A stretch of DNA of 64,000 nucleotides from Nannochloropsis oceanica (lineage: Eukaryota > Sar > Eustigmatophyceae > Eustigmatales > Monodopsidaceae): positions 1 to 64,000 of the forward strand of contig CP038129.1 of assembly GCA_004519485.1 (NCBI GenBank). Direction: 5' to 3'. Every line of letters begins with the position of its first letter. Position 1 is the first letter of the stretch. The notes under the pieces were generated by a model, which saw only the letters and a program-made list of their open reading frames with translations, did not search any database and was not told the origin of the DNA. Positions 52,079-63,306 of this stretch are shown here, piece after piece. The translations under genes and the position numbers were made by a program.

Positions 52079-53506
52079 ATGCACCGCGCTGCCATCGCCC
52101 TGTTCTTGCCTTTGGTACTGCTGGCGGGGCCTGCCCTGTCGTTCTCCACCTCCCTTTCCCTACCTACAGCCGGGCGCCATGCCCCTCCCCCTCCCTCGAC
52201 TGTGACCACGCGGATGGCAGCCTCCACAAATGTCGTCCCTCCCCCTCCCCCCGCGGAAGCCGCGCAATTCGCCCGAAATATTATGTCCACTTATGGGCGT
52301 TATCCCATCACAATGGTTAAAGGGCAAGGGGTCAAGCTGTGGGACTCGACGGGGAAAGAGTACCTTGATTTCGTCGCGGGCATCTCTACGTGCTGCTTGG
52401 GTCATGCAGACGCCCGGCTCATCGAAGCTGTCACCGCACAACTAGGAAGATTACACCATGTCTCCAACCTCTACTACACTGCCGAGCAAGGCAAGCTGGG
52501 AGAGTGGCTCGTCCAGAATTCCGTGGCGGACAAAGCTTTTTTTTGCAATTCCGGGGCGGAGGCAAACGAGGCTGCGATCAAACTTGCGCGCAAACATGCT
52601 CATGAGAAGCTCGGGTTGGATTTCCCAGTTATTATCACAGCCAAGGCGTCGTTTCATGGACGAACGCTGGCGGCTATTACGGCGACGGGCCAGCCTAAGT
52701 ACCAGAAGGGGTTCGAGCCTTTGGTGCCCGGTTTCGAGTACGTGGAATACAACGATGCCAAAGCGCTCAAGAAGATGGTTAGGCGCATTAACGCCTTAGG
52801 GCGACTCCGTGGATTGGTACCGGGGAAAGGACGGAAGGGTGTCGCGGCCATAATGATGGAAGCGCTGCAAGGCGAAGGGGGCATCCGGCCGGGCACACAA
52901 GAGTTCTTCAAGGTCGCGCGCGAGCTCTGCGACGAGACAGGTGCGTTGCTTATGATCGATGAAGTCCAAACTGGAGTCGGCCGCACGGGGAAGTTGTGGG
53001 GGTACGAGAACCTGGGAGGGATTGAGCCGGACGTTTTCACGTCCGCCAAGGCCTTGGGTGCGGGGGTCCCCATCGGCGCGATGATGTGCAAGGAACGCGC
53101 CAATGTCTTCAAGCCCGGCGACCATGCTTCCACCTTTGGTGGGAACCCTCTTGCCTGTGCAGCGGGATTGGCGGTGGCCAAGGCCATTGAGAAAGACGGG
53201 TTGGTCACCAATGCTGCCACCCGCGGCGAGCAAATCCGCGGTTTGTTGAAGAAGTTGCAAGAAAAGTATCCCATGCTCATTCAGGAGGTCCGGGGCTGGG
53301 GCTTGATTAACGGCGTCGAGCTGACGGCTTCCTCGGGCTTGCAAGCGGCCAAGGTGGTGCAGGCGTGCATCGATGACGGCCTGTTGCTGGTGGCGGCCGG
53401 CACAACTGTGGTGAGGTTTGTCCCTCCCTTGATTGTGACGGAGGCGGAGGTGGAGGAGGCAGTGCGGAGGTTTGGAGCGGCTTTGGAAAAGGTCTCCAAG
53501 GCGTAA
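52079..53506 (+). CDS. ARGD: Plastid acetylornithine aminotransferase (ArgD type)
   Basis: Intron-less, 475 residues. A hydrophobic signal peptide (AIALFLPLVLLAGPALS) ending in LSF and a Pro/Ser/Thr-rich stretch form a bipartite plastid leader with Phe after the presumed cleavage. The mature enzyme is a class III PLP aminotransferase: YGRYPITMVKGQGVKLWDS, the PLP phosphate site CNSGAEANEAAIK, SFHGRTLAAITATGQ, the Asp of MIDEVQTGVGRTG, the Schiff-base Lys at about residue 324 in FTSAKALGAGVPIG, and STFGGNPLACAAG. Agreement with ArgD is close. It converts N-acetylglutamate semialdehyde to N-acetylornithine with glutamate as donor, the fourth step of arginine synthesis, in the plastid stroma. 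No internal insertion or defect seen. Confidence 0.95.
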   Translation: MHRAAIALFLPLVLLAGPALSFSTSLSLPTAGRHAPPPPSTVTTRMAASTNVVPPPPPAEAAQFARNIMSTYGRYPITMVKGQGVKLWDSTGKEYLDFVAGISTCCLGHADARLIEAVTAQLGRLHHVSNLYYTAEQGKLGEWLVQNSVADKAFFCNSGAEANEAAIKLARKHAHEKLGLDFPVIITAKASFHGRTLAAITATGQPKYQKGFEPLVPGFEYVEYNDAKALKKMVRRINALGRLRGLVPGKGRKGVAAIMMEALQGEGGIRPGTQEFFKVARELCDETGALLMIDEVQTGVGRTGKLWGYENLGGIEPDVFTSAKALGAGVPIGAMMCKERANVFKPGDHASTFGGNPLACAAGLAVAKAIEKDGLVTNAATRGEQIRGLLKKLQEKYPMLIQEVRGWGLINGVELTASSGLQAAKVVQACIDDGLLLVAAGTTVVRFVPPLIVTEAEVEEAVRRFGAALEKVSKA

Positions 53507-54149
53507 AGGGTCATGTCACCAAAACATTTCTCGTATGTGTTCGAGGGGGGGTGGAAAAACAGAGAAGGGGAAACGGGACAATGCCTTCTCTATATAAGAT
53601 ATCACTGGCAATTGAAAGAAAGAAGCAAAGAGGAATACACGAGCGTTAGAAAAAATTCCAGAATGCGGACAGTAAAATCAGACTGCCGCAGGCATATAAG
53701 AAATAGCTATCATAAAATATGAATCTTTTTTCTTTCTTTTTCCTTTTGTTTCATCACATTATCACCTACCATAATAAAACCTACTTCCATGTGTTTTTTT
53801 GGGTCTCCTCTCATGTCGATGCACAATTATTCAAAAATCGGGGGGTCACTTTTTAACATCTATAGGTAGCTTTCGACCAAAAACTACTCATCAATCACTA
53901 CCTACTACAAAACTGGGGTTACAGCACCTCACGTCTGTTTCCTTGGATTAATTCCCATCAAAAGAGCAAACGGAGGCCTGCAACATCAAAATGATGACCT
54001 AGTTTAAAATCAATTTTTACTGTGTGTAACCCACATAGACATACACGTATAGATGCGTGCAAGCATCAATAAGCATGCAAGACGCAAGCTGTCAAAAATG
54101 TTCTCACTACCCGCCACTACTCCACCCCTCCCACTGATGGGACCTAGTA
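53507..54149. other. Intergenic between convergent genes
   Basis: 643 bases, AT-richer after 53560, with the 3' ends of the aminotransferase (plus) and the lipase (minus). No gene seen. Confidence 0.45.
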
Positions 54150-57100
54150 CTAGTAATGAGGCTTCCAAAAATCCAACTGAAACCTTTCTGATAGCGTCCT
54201 CATCCTCCCCAAAGCCAAATACACACCCAGCGCTAACGCCCCACCCCCAAGAGCAGCGCTACTCACCCAGCCCCCCCTCCCTCCCTCCCTCCCTCCGAGC
54301 CCTTCAACGACGAGAGGAAGGAAAGGAGGAAGAAAGGGGGTGGCTGAGAGCAGAAGGAAGAAGAAATAGAGCATGGGGAAGCACTGGCAGAGGAAAAATG
54401 TTGCCCATATTGAGATCCATATCAAGGATGCGAGCCGTGTCCTGCTGCTGCTGCTGCTCCGGGGGGAAGTATTCTGAGAGGGAGAAAGGTGGTTGATGCT
54501 GCTGTTCTTGCTGCTTCTATTGGCAATGATGTGGTGATGCTGGTGAGCGGAGGAAGAGAAATAGCGAGGAGGAGACAACTGATACATCTCCGGTTCCTCC
54601 TGCTCATCCTCCCCCTCCTCCTGCCGCAAGCGCTCTTTTTCCTCCTCCTCTATCGTCTTCTTCTTCTTCTTCTTCTCTTTCTTCGTTCTCTTCTCTAGCC
54701 ACTCCTGCTGCTCCTCCTCCTTCTCATTCCGCCCCTTTGCTAACTCCGGTAGCTGGAGGGACGAATGATGCTGCCGGCGGAGGAAGGAGGCGATGTCGGA
54801 GGGAGGGGGCGTGAGGTGCTGCGCGAGGACGAGGAGGTCTCGAAGGAGGACGAGGCCGTTATGGAGTTCCCCGAGTATGGCCAAGAGGAGGAGGCGTTGC
54901 AGGTGGATGGTGTTGGGGGAGGGGAAGAAGGAAAGCAGGGAATCCGTTGTTGGCCACCACGAGGGGGAGGGAGGAGAGGAGGAGGGGGAGGGGGAGGGGG
55001 ATTTGGTGGTGTGGAGGAGGGTGGCAGTGTAGAAGAGGATGAGGAGGGTCTGCCAAGCTAGGGAGATTGGGTGTCGTCGTTGAAGCCTTTGCTTGATTTG
55101 GGCCAAGAGGTTGAAGGCATAGTACCCGGAGGAGACGAGGAGCTGGACGGTGAGCAGGGGGGGAAACCCTCCCTCCCTCCCGACGTCGCCCTCCTCGGCG
55201 AAATCGGAGGCACTGAAGGTCCGATGCTGCTGTCTGTCTGGGCAGGAGGAGAAGGAGGAAGAGGAAGAGGAAGAAGAGGAGGAGGAGGAGGGGGTGAAGA
55301 ACCCTAGGGAGAGGAGGAGGGCGACCAGGGTGGCCGCGAGGGCGTGGACGAGGCCCACCACCCCAAGGGACCAGACGGCCTTCTCTTTCTCTTCCAAGAA
55401 GGAAGAAGGGGGGGAAGAAGAGGGCTCTCCTGTGCTGACCGAGGAGGAGGACGAAGACGAGGAGAAGGAGCCGAGGGAGGAGGGGACGACCGTGAGTCGA
55501 TAAACGGCATAGAAGAAGAGAGCGGAGCTCAAGGTGACGAGGGAGTAGCCGGGCTGCCTGACAAGCACAAGAGAGAGAATAACCGCCCAAAGGAGGAGGA
55601 GCAGCAGGGCAGGCCTGTCCGTCCCTACCGGCCCTGCCTCCCTCCCTCCCTCCTTCCCCGTGTCCGCCCGGCGGAGCCCGATCGTCTCTTGGCGCCTTAG
55701 CCCGCGGTTGCATTCGGCACAGAGCATCATCCGCGTGGTGGGCGTGTGTGGCCCTCCCTCCTTCCCTCCCTCCCGCCCGCCCTCCATTTCTACGGCACCT
55801 GTGGCTGCTCCTGTGGCTGCTTCTGCGGCTGCTGCAGCTCCTCCAACCCTCCCTTCCTGTCGGCCTCCAGGTGCTGCCGGGCCAGGGACAAGCCCCTCCC
55901 CCCTCCCTCCCTCCCTCCCTCCCTGGTGATAGCACTCGCAAGTGGAATGCTTCCTTGCCAAAGCCCAAGAGCCCCTCCGTTTCATGGAGGGGCGCGAGGA
56001 TAAGGAAGGGAGGGAGGACGTACTGTTGCTTCTGCTATTGCTACTGCTGCTGCTGCGGCTGCTGCTGCTGCTGCTCGACACTTCAGCAGTTGCACTGGTA
56101 GAAGGATGGCGCAACCTGAAGGGGAGAGGAGGAGGGAGGGAGGAAGGGAGGGAGGAAGAAGGGGAGGAGGAGGAGGAACGAGGGGTCCGGGACAGGGGCG
56201 CCCGGCGACGGGGGGAGGAGGAGGAGGAGGAGGGAGGGCGGGCGGGCGGGGTGCGTGGAGCTTGGGCTGAGAGGGCATCCCAGGTGAAATCATGGGCAAG
56301 GGGGGAGGAAGGAAAGAAGGAGCGGACGGGGGAGCGGGGGTGGGAAGGAGAGCAAGGTGTCCCATTACCCTCCGGCGACGAGGGAACTGTAACCGATGGC
56401 GACCCGATCCCCTCCCTCCCTCCCTCCCTCCCCCTCCTGCTCCCTTGCGTCCTTATCCCAAATCCTAGCACCCCCCCTCCCTCCTTCCATTCCTCCCCCT
56501 CCCCCTCCCCCACACTCTCCCCTTCGCCCCCCTCATCTTCCTCTACACTCTCCTCACATTCCCTGAGCCTCCGGTACAAGGCGCGGAAGAAGTTCAGTTG
56601 GAACGTTCGGCTGTGCGGGCAGCCCACCAGCCCCATGTGGTCCACGGCCAGCTCCGTCACGTACCACTGCCCAGAGGTGAGGGGGAGGGAGGGAGGGAGG
56701 GAGGAATCTTGAGTGGCATGGATGATGGAGGAGGAGGAGGAGGAGGAGGAGGAGGAGGAGGAGGAGGAGGGCAAGGTGGGAGAGAGGAAGCAGTGCGGCT
56801 GCTCCACGGGGACTCGGGGAAAGGCCTGGGAGAATACGGAGACAATCCCGTCGCTTTGCCCGTCGGCAGTCCAGAAGGAGGCACGTAGGGAGGGCGGGGG
56901 GGAAGAAGAGACGCTGCTTCCTATACTGCTGCTGGTGGTGGTGGTGATGGTGGTGGCGGAGGTGGAGGCGGAGGAGGAGGAGGAGGAGGAGGAGGAGGAG
57001 GAGGAAGAGGAGGAGGGCTTGTCGCCTCTTCCCAAGGGATTTTGGACCCCGTCAAAAATGCCGTGGGCTCTGAGGGGAAAGTGAAGGGAGGGAAGGAGAA

Positions 57101-58999
57101 AGGGAGAGAGGGAGGGAGGGAGGGAGAAAGGGAGGCAGGTTGAGCCTCCGGATGAAAATATCGATAGAGGTTGAGAGAGGGGGAGGGAAAGAGGGAGGGA
57201 GGGAGAGAGGGAGGGAGGGAGAGAGAGAGGGAGGAATGGCCTTACCTGTAATTTACCGACTGGACGTGCCAGCCCATAAGAGTGTAAGCCAACTGTTTTA
57301 CCATCCTGGTCATATCCCACCCCCTTCCCTCCTCCTCCTCCTCCTCCTCCTCCTCTCCCTGACCCTCTCTCCTTTCTTTCCCCCCCTTCCTCCTCGAAGA
57401 GCGATGCCGTGCCCGCGTGCCGACGAAGGAGAAGTAGAATGTGCCGGGGTAGGTGGTAGTGATCTCGTTGTAGTTCATGGCCGCGTGCACCGTCATGTCG
57501 TAGGCGGCGTTGTCCGCCGTGGTGCAGATGTTGGACAACCCTGTGTAAATTCATTTGCGAAGTTTTTTGTTAATATAGAAGTGTACTTGAATTTCTTATG
57601 GCTTTATCTGTCATTTAAATGTGTAAATTGATGCTTCCTTCATGTATTTATTCCACGTTATTATTTAATTTATTTTTAAGGATATACTTAATTTATTTAT
57701 CAGTTCATTCAATAATTGGGATTTTGAGGAGGTCTTTGGGGGGAATTTTAGTGTCTTCGGATGTGGTCATTATTACAATTCTGGGGGGGAATGAAAGGAA
57801 ATGGTGCCGTGGGTAGTTATGTCAAATCCACCGTGGAATCCAAACCCATAGAATAGCACACGGGAATAAACATATCACATCCTCCATGGAACGCAACCCC
57901 CTTCAAAGAGAGCACGCACCTAGAACCGCAGCGCCGACGCGGCCCAAGCCCCTCCACAGGCCCTTACGCCAGCTCAGTCGCCAGCACCCGAGCTTAAAGT
58001 CCAGTCCCCACGCCCTCACCGCCTTCATGTCCATAAACTCCAGCACGTGCGCCATCACGCCCAGCATGTACCCGGGGCTGCCCCAGTGCACCACGGGAGG
58101 ATGCGCGGGGTCGGCGCCGAGGCCGTAGACCAAATGCGTGCCGTTGTGCGGCGTGTTGATGGTCGTCACGGACCGGACCCACTCCGGGCTCGTGTCCTCA
58201 TACCCAAGGAAGGCCTTCTTCTCCAAGTAGTGCAGCAGGAGCCGGACAGTCATGCCCCCGAAGCTGTGACCGACCAGGTGCACCGGGTGCTCGGCAGACC
58301 ACTCAGGGAATAACCCTTCCCTCCCTCCCTCCCCCTCCTCCTCATCCTCCTCCGTCGCGGCATGCCCGAACTTGTGGGAGTGCCCCCGCCCGTAGTTCGT
58401 CCTTCCGCCCTTCAATTCATAAAATATCTGGCAGACCCGGTCGTGCAGGCTGGCGATGGGCCCCGGGTGGACGCAAATGATGTTGTAGCGGGAGGGAGGG
58501 AAGGCGAAGGGGTCGAGGGCAGCCCCCCAGTAGGCGAGATGAAAGTCGTGGTGGGGGGGGAGAAGAAAGCCACCCACGAGGACAATGGTGATTTTTGGGG
58601 AGGAGCGTGAGGGAGAGGGGGAGGCGGAGGACGAGGGAGGGGACAGGAGGGGGGCATGGTGCTTGGGGTGATGCACGCGGACGGGGGTAGAGGGTGAAGG
58701 GAGACTGCTGTCGCTGCTGGTGGTACTGTTGCTCCTCCCAGACCTCCTACCCTCCCACTCCACCCCCAGGGATGTCAGTCTGTCCTCAATTACCTCCTCC
58801 TTCCCCTCCTCGTTGTTGGTGCCATTGTTACTACTGTTAGTAGTGGTATCACTGCTGCTGCTACTACTGCTCCCGGTGGTGCTGTCGTCATTGCTCCGAT
58901 TTAATCCCTCTTCAAACCACCTTCGCCGCGGCTTCTGCACTTTTTCTCGCTCCCCTTCTCCTCTTGCTGGTGTTGCTGCTGTTGTCGTTGCTGTCGCTG

Positions 59000-59090
<91 letters not shown>

Positions 59091-59660
59091 CATTCCTCCT
59101 CCCGCTTCTTTTCGCAAGGAAACCATTTCCTCCTCCTCTGCTTTTTTTGGGCATATTACCGATGGAGGCAACGAAGGAGACGGTGAAGAAGAAGACGAAG
59201 GAGAAGATGAGATAGAAAAAGAGGAGGAGGAGGGGGAGGGGGGCACCACCAGGGCGGCAGATGAGTCCTTGTCCGAGGCAGGGAACGAGGACGAGGAGGA
59301 CGAGGAAGCGGTCGATGAGGAGGATGAAAGTATACCGGCCAGCTGCCACAAGGCTTGCTTGGCGATTCTTGATTCCTGGCCCTGCTCTGGATTTTGCTGC
59401 TCTCGCTGCTGTGGGTCATGGCTTGACGACGACGAGGAGGAGAAAGGGAGGGAGGGAATCAGGTCCGCCTCCAGTACAGCTTGCTTGTCTCTTATCGAAG
59501 AGTCGATGCTATCACTGCCATGCTGTCCCTCCCGCTCTTGATCCTGCCGTGCATCGTAGTTGGGGGAAGAGAGATATCTGGGCCTCGTCGTCGTCGTGTT
59601 AGTCGTTGCTTCTGCCACTGCATCTGCCGCAAAGGGCAGGTCAGGTGGATGCACCACCAT
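54150..59660 (-). CDS. Very large lipase fused to a C-terminal TLC-like membrane domain
   Basis: Three exons: 57920..59660, 57246..57540 and 54150..57069, phases closing, about 1651 residues. Residues 1-355 are disordered, with a run of about 30 alanines. From 356 (KITIVLVGGFLLPP) a lipase of the bacterial/staphylococcal alpha/beta-hydrolase type begins: HLVGHSFGGMTVRLLLHYL gives Ser466, then TINTPHNGTHLV. Exon 2 continues SNICTTADNAAYDMT and TYPGTFYFSFVG. Exon 3 gives the probable Asp in TADGQSDGIVS (about 752) and His in VDHMGLVG (about 824). After a long Ser/Pro/basic linker with Cys pairs (CECYH, CAECN), the last 450 residues hold about seven helices with TLC features: VGLVHALAATLVALLLSLGF, SSGYYAFNLLAQI, LLAILGELHNGLVLLRDLL. 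Start at 59660 is a guess: the frame is open to 59936. Further introns inside exon 3 are possible. Confidence 0.75.
59003..59088 (+). repeat. Uninterrupted CTG repeat (about 28 units)
   Basis: Pure (CTG)n in the plus strand. In the lipase gene on the minus strand it is read as GCA, giving a poly-alanine run of about 30 residues in the disordered N-terminal region. Confidence 0.97.
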
Positions 59661-60910
59661 GGCCACAGGCTGTATGTCCCCCCTCCAAAGAAAGAGAGTC
59701 TGTGTATGTGTGGATGTGTGGGTTAGAAATTTGCATGAAAGGAGGCCTGATGCTCCAGCAAACGGCAAGCAATGCGTGGTGTGGTGGAGAGGAGGCGAGC
59801 GTGGAGCTAGGAAGGAAGCTTTGTGACGCATGCGGGAGAGCGAATCGACGGATACTACGGGGGTATCTCCGCTGGAAAAAGGAAAGCGACGACGATGGCG
59901 ATGAGAAAATAATTTGGTATCCATGTCTCTCCGCAATTATGACTGTGCATCTTCACCTTGCAGCGTGTGAGGAAGGGAAATGCGTATACGTGTATGGGGG
60001 GAAAGAAAATGGCGTGGCGTGCGTCAACTTCAACCCCGTTGGGATGGACTAGCAGTCGGCGACAAGGCGACACAGCAGCACCAAGCACTGATAAAATAAT
60101 GAAGGAACAAAGGAACGTTAGATAAGATGTGAATAGATGCTTCGATATACGTCTCTTTCACGCCCTTGTACCTCATTACTCCGAAAGAGGGCCAAGCAGC
60201 GAACGGAGGAGTGGATAAATGTGAAAGCGTGGGTTGGCTTGTCCTGCGCACAACTCCATTTGCCAATAATGCATGGCTGAGTTCGGTATGCCATGATGCC
60301 ACACAGAAAGGATGTTGTGAGTGAGTCGGTCCCGTCTGTCCCGTGGGACCTGCCAAAACGTTATACATACGACCAGTACACGAATGACACCGTGGAGGGA
60401 AGACAGGTCAATGACCGGTACAAGTATGTGTTCCGCCTGCCCCTACGACGGACTACAGCTTATAGGGAGAGGAGGAAGGCTTTTCTCCATTTCTATGGCT
60501 GCCAGACCCCAAAAAAAACGCACACAAATAGACATCGAGGCAGAGAAGAAACGCGGGGACAGAGGAAAAAGGACGGAATGAGAGGAGGCAAAGTCTCAAT
60601 ATGAATGGAGTTAGATACAGATAAGGATACAATACATTCAATATAACCAAGGGATGAAAAACAGTAAAGTAGTTCGACAAAACTCATATCACTACTTGCT
60701 TGCTCTGGTCATCTTGTCATCGGTTTCTTTTCATTCACTTTTACCTTGCCGCCTTCCTCTGTTTGAAGTCCAGTCCTTTCGTGATTACCCCATTCTCCTT
60801 TTCCTCCTCCTACTTCTCCAACTTCTCCTTCTTCTTCTTCTTCTCCTCATCCACTCTTCCCTTCATCATCCCTTTCTCACGCACACAGGTACGCTCATAC
60901 TCCTTTTCTC
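59661..60910. other. Upstream region of lipase gene and 3' region of NadA gene
   Basis: 1.25 kb. The lipase frame stays open to 59936, so part may be coding. A 102-codon plus-strand frame at 60296-60604 (PWDLPKRYTYDQYTND, then a basic tail) reads somewhat protein-like but has an early GTGAGTGAG donor-like site and no recognised domain. A pyrimidine-rich stretch with CTTCTTCTT runs at 60790-60850. Confidence 0.35.
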
Positions 60911-62859
60911 TCACCCCTCCTTCCTCCCTCCTGCTCTCCCCAGCACGTCCTGCACCAGTGCCTCCGACAGCCTCCCCTCCTTCATCAGCGCCCGCATGTG
61001 CACTATAGGCATCGCCCCCACCTCTCCCAGGCTCTTTCCACTCCTCAAGTGCACTTCGCGCTTCGGTGGCAGGTAGGGAAGGAGGGACGCAGGAATCTCG
61101 CCGCTACCGCTGCCGCTGCTCTCGGGGCAGCGTTCGAGCACGTCGACTAGGGCGTCGAGGGAGTTCATCTTCATGTAAGGGCAGGTGGCGCAGCCCCCCG
61201 CTGTGCTACAGCCTTCCCCTCCCTTCACACCCGGCACCACCCCCAGTCCTCCCTCCTTCCCTCCCTCCCCTGTCTGCGAAATGGCCTCGGCCGCCACTGG
61301 GAAGATGATCTCCACTTCCACCCCTCCCTCCCTCCCGCCCTCGCCCTCCTTCAAGAGCTTTTCGACGCCACGCACAATGGACGTGACCATCCCCGCCTCG
61401 GTCCCCAAGACGAACTGCAGGCGCTTCCTTCCCTCCTCCCTCCCTCCCTTCCTCACCGCCTCCTTGGTCTTGTCCAGGATGAAGGAGAGGATGTTGCTGG
61501 TGCTCCCTACCACGCCCCTGCCCTCTCCCGCGGCCTCCATGGCAAGTGCGAACATCTCCCCGGGCACCTCCAGATGGGCCGTGTGGTAGGCCTGCGGGTA
61601 GCCCGTGCGCACCCGCTCCGTCACCTCGGCCCCAAAGAGGTGGTGCACCACGCAGTTCCCTTGCTGGGAAGGGGGTTTGGAGGGAGAGAAGAAGGAGGGA
61701 GGTGGGGAGGGGGGAGGAGGAGAGGGGGAGGGAGGATGGGCACGGGCACGTACCTTGAAATAGTGGAAGCGCGGCAGGAGGTCTTTGATGGTGTCGGGGG
61801 TGTGTGCCGGGTGCAGCTTGCGGACCATCTCGAGGGAGGACGGGAGGGAGGGCGGGAGGGCAGCGAGCCTCTGAAGGAGGGCCTCGAGGTTGGCGCCCAT
61901 GTAGGTGTCGGGGCCGTAGTAGACGTGGAGATTGGGGATCTGGGCGTAGGCAGAGAGGAGAGTGGCGAGGACGTTGCTGCTGGTGCAGGTGATGGTGGGC
62001 AGAATCTCGTGGGACAGGGCCTTGGTCACGAGGGAGGTATTGATGTACACCACGTGCAGGGACGGGGCGGGAGGGAGGGAGGGAGGAAGAGAGGGCGGGC
62101 CTCTCGAGGCCTTTTCAAGGAAGGCGCTGTAGGCTTGCCGCTCGGCCGCCTCGGCCAGGGAGCAGCCGATCTTGTGCTCCGACAGGCGGTAGACAGGGAT
62201 GGGGGGGACTGTCCTCCCTCCCTCCTTCCCGCCATCCTGCTGGTTCATAACGTTGGAGTCCAGAGTGGCCCGCACACTCTCAGACATGAAGTCCACACCC
62301 ATGCAGATGATGGCGTCGATCTCCCCCGTAGCGGCCTTGGGGGGGGGGGAAGAGGGAGGAAGGAAAAGAGGAAGAGAGGGACGGCATGGTAAGACAACAG
62401 AGAAAGGGAAGAGGGGGGAAGGGGAGAAGGGAGGAGGGAAGGCCTTACCATCTTGGCGGCAGCTTCCCCCATGGCGAGGGAGTCCGCGACAAAGACGTGG
62501 GGCCAGGACAAGGAGGCCAGCGTGCCTTGCAGCTCGGGATCCATGTAGTAGTGCGCCACCAGGCCCACGCGCTTCTTCCGTAAGAGCAGGTCCAGCTCCT
62601 TGACGAGGTCCTGGGGGGTCGAGGCCGTCAAGGGACAGAGGTGAGTTGTGATCACCATCACTTTCATGTGTTTTTTGGTGAATAAATGAAAGTGTATCGC
62701 GTCGTCTTCGCCACAAAGGGAGTCAGACGTAGGGACACGATGGAAGGAAGGGGGGAGCGAGAAAGCCTCTCGTACCTTATCGGGGTTTAAATACGTGGCC
62801 TGGGTCTCGGCAAACGAGCCACTGGGTTTGGCAAGTGTGCGACAAGAAGCGGCGGGGGG

Positions 62860-62915
<56 letters not shown>

Positions 62916-63306
62916 GAATCAGGTCGAGGTGAGCACATCACTTTCGTCTTCAAGTCGTTCTATGTACTCTCTATCCCTCCTTCCCTCCTTATTTATACCT
63001 GGCCGTGATCTCCGTGGCGGAAATGACGAGCGAAGGGAAGGGGTTGGCTATGTGGGGTGAGGCCGGAGCTGAGGAGAAGGAGCAGGAGCTCCCCTGCCAT
63101 CGTAGGGGCCCGCGTGGCGGCATGGTCAGACATCCGCCTCTTCTACTGCTATTGCTCTTGCTGCTGCTCGTCATCATTCCTCTTTCTCTTACCCCAAGTC
63201 CTAGCAAGATTTGCCTCTCTAGACCAATACTACTGCTGCTGCTACTGCTGCTGCTGCTGCTGCTGCTCCCTATCCGCCCACCCAACCTCCTCCAAGCCAA
63301 CGCCAT
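60911..63306 (-). CDS. NADA: Quinolinate synthase (NadA)
   Basis: Five exons (62999..63306, 62776..62821, 62449..62610, 61754..62335, 60911..61663) close in phase, 616 residues. NadA condenses iminoaspartate with dihydroxyacetone phosphate to quinolinate, the precursor of NAD, using a [4Fe-4S] cluster. Family blocks: SFAETQATYLNPDK, VGLVAHYYMDPELQG, VFVADSLAMGEAAAKM, IICMGVDFMSESV (cluster Cys), TCTSSNVL, YYGPDTYMGAN, HTAHLEVPGEMF and VGSTSNILSFI. The C-terminal CATCPYMKMNSL supplies the last cluster cysteine. The first 100 residues contain a Ser run and basic stretches, probably an organellar leader. No SufE domain is present, unlike the fused plant plastid enzyme. Low-complexity inserts (PSLPP, GGREGG) sit in surface loops. 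An upstream in-frame ATG at 63441 is possible; 63306 was chosen as the shorter form with a basic start (MALAWRRLGG). Confidence 0.92.
62864..62914 (+). repeat. GA dinucleotide repeat in NadA intron 1
   Basis: AGAGAG run with a few CAGA interruptions; on the gene's coding strand it is a CT tract, in the intron between exons 1 and 2. Confidence 0.95.
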
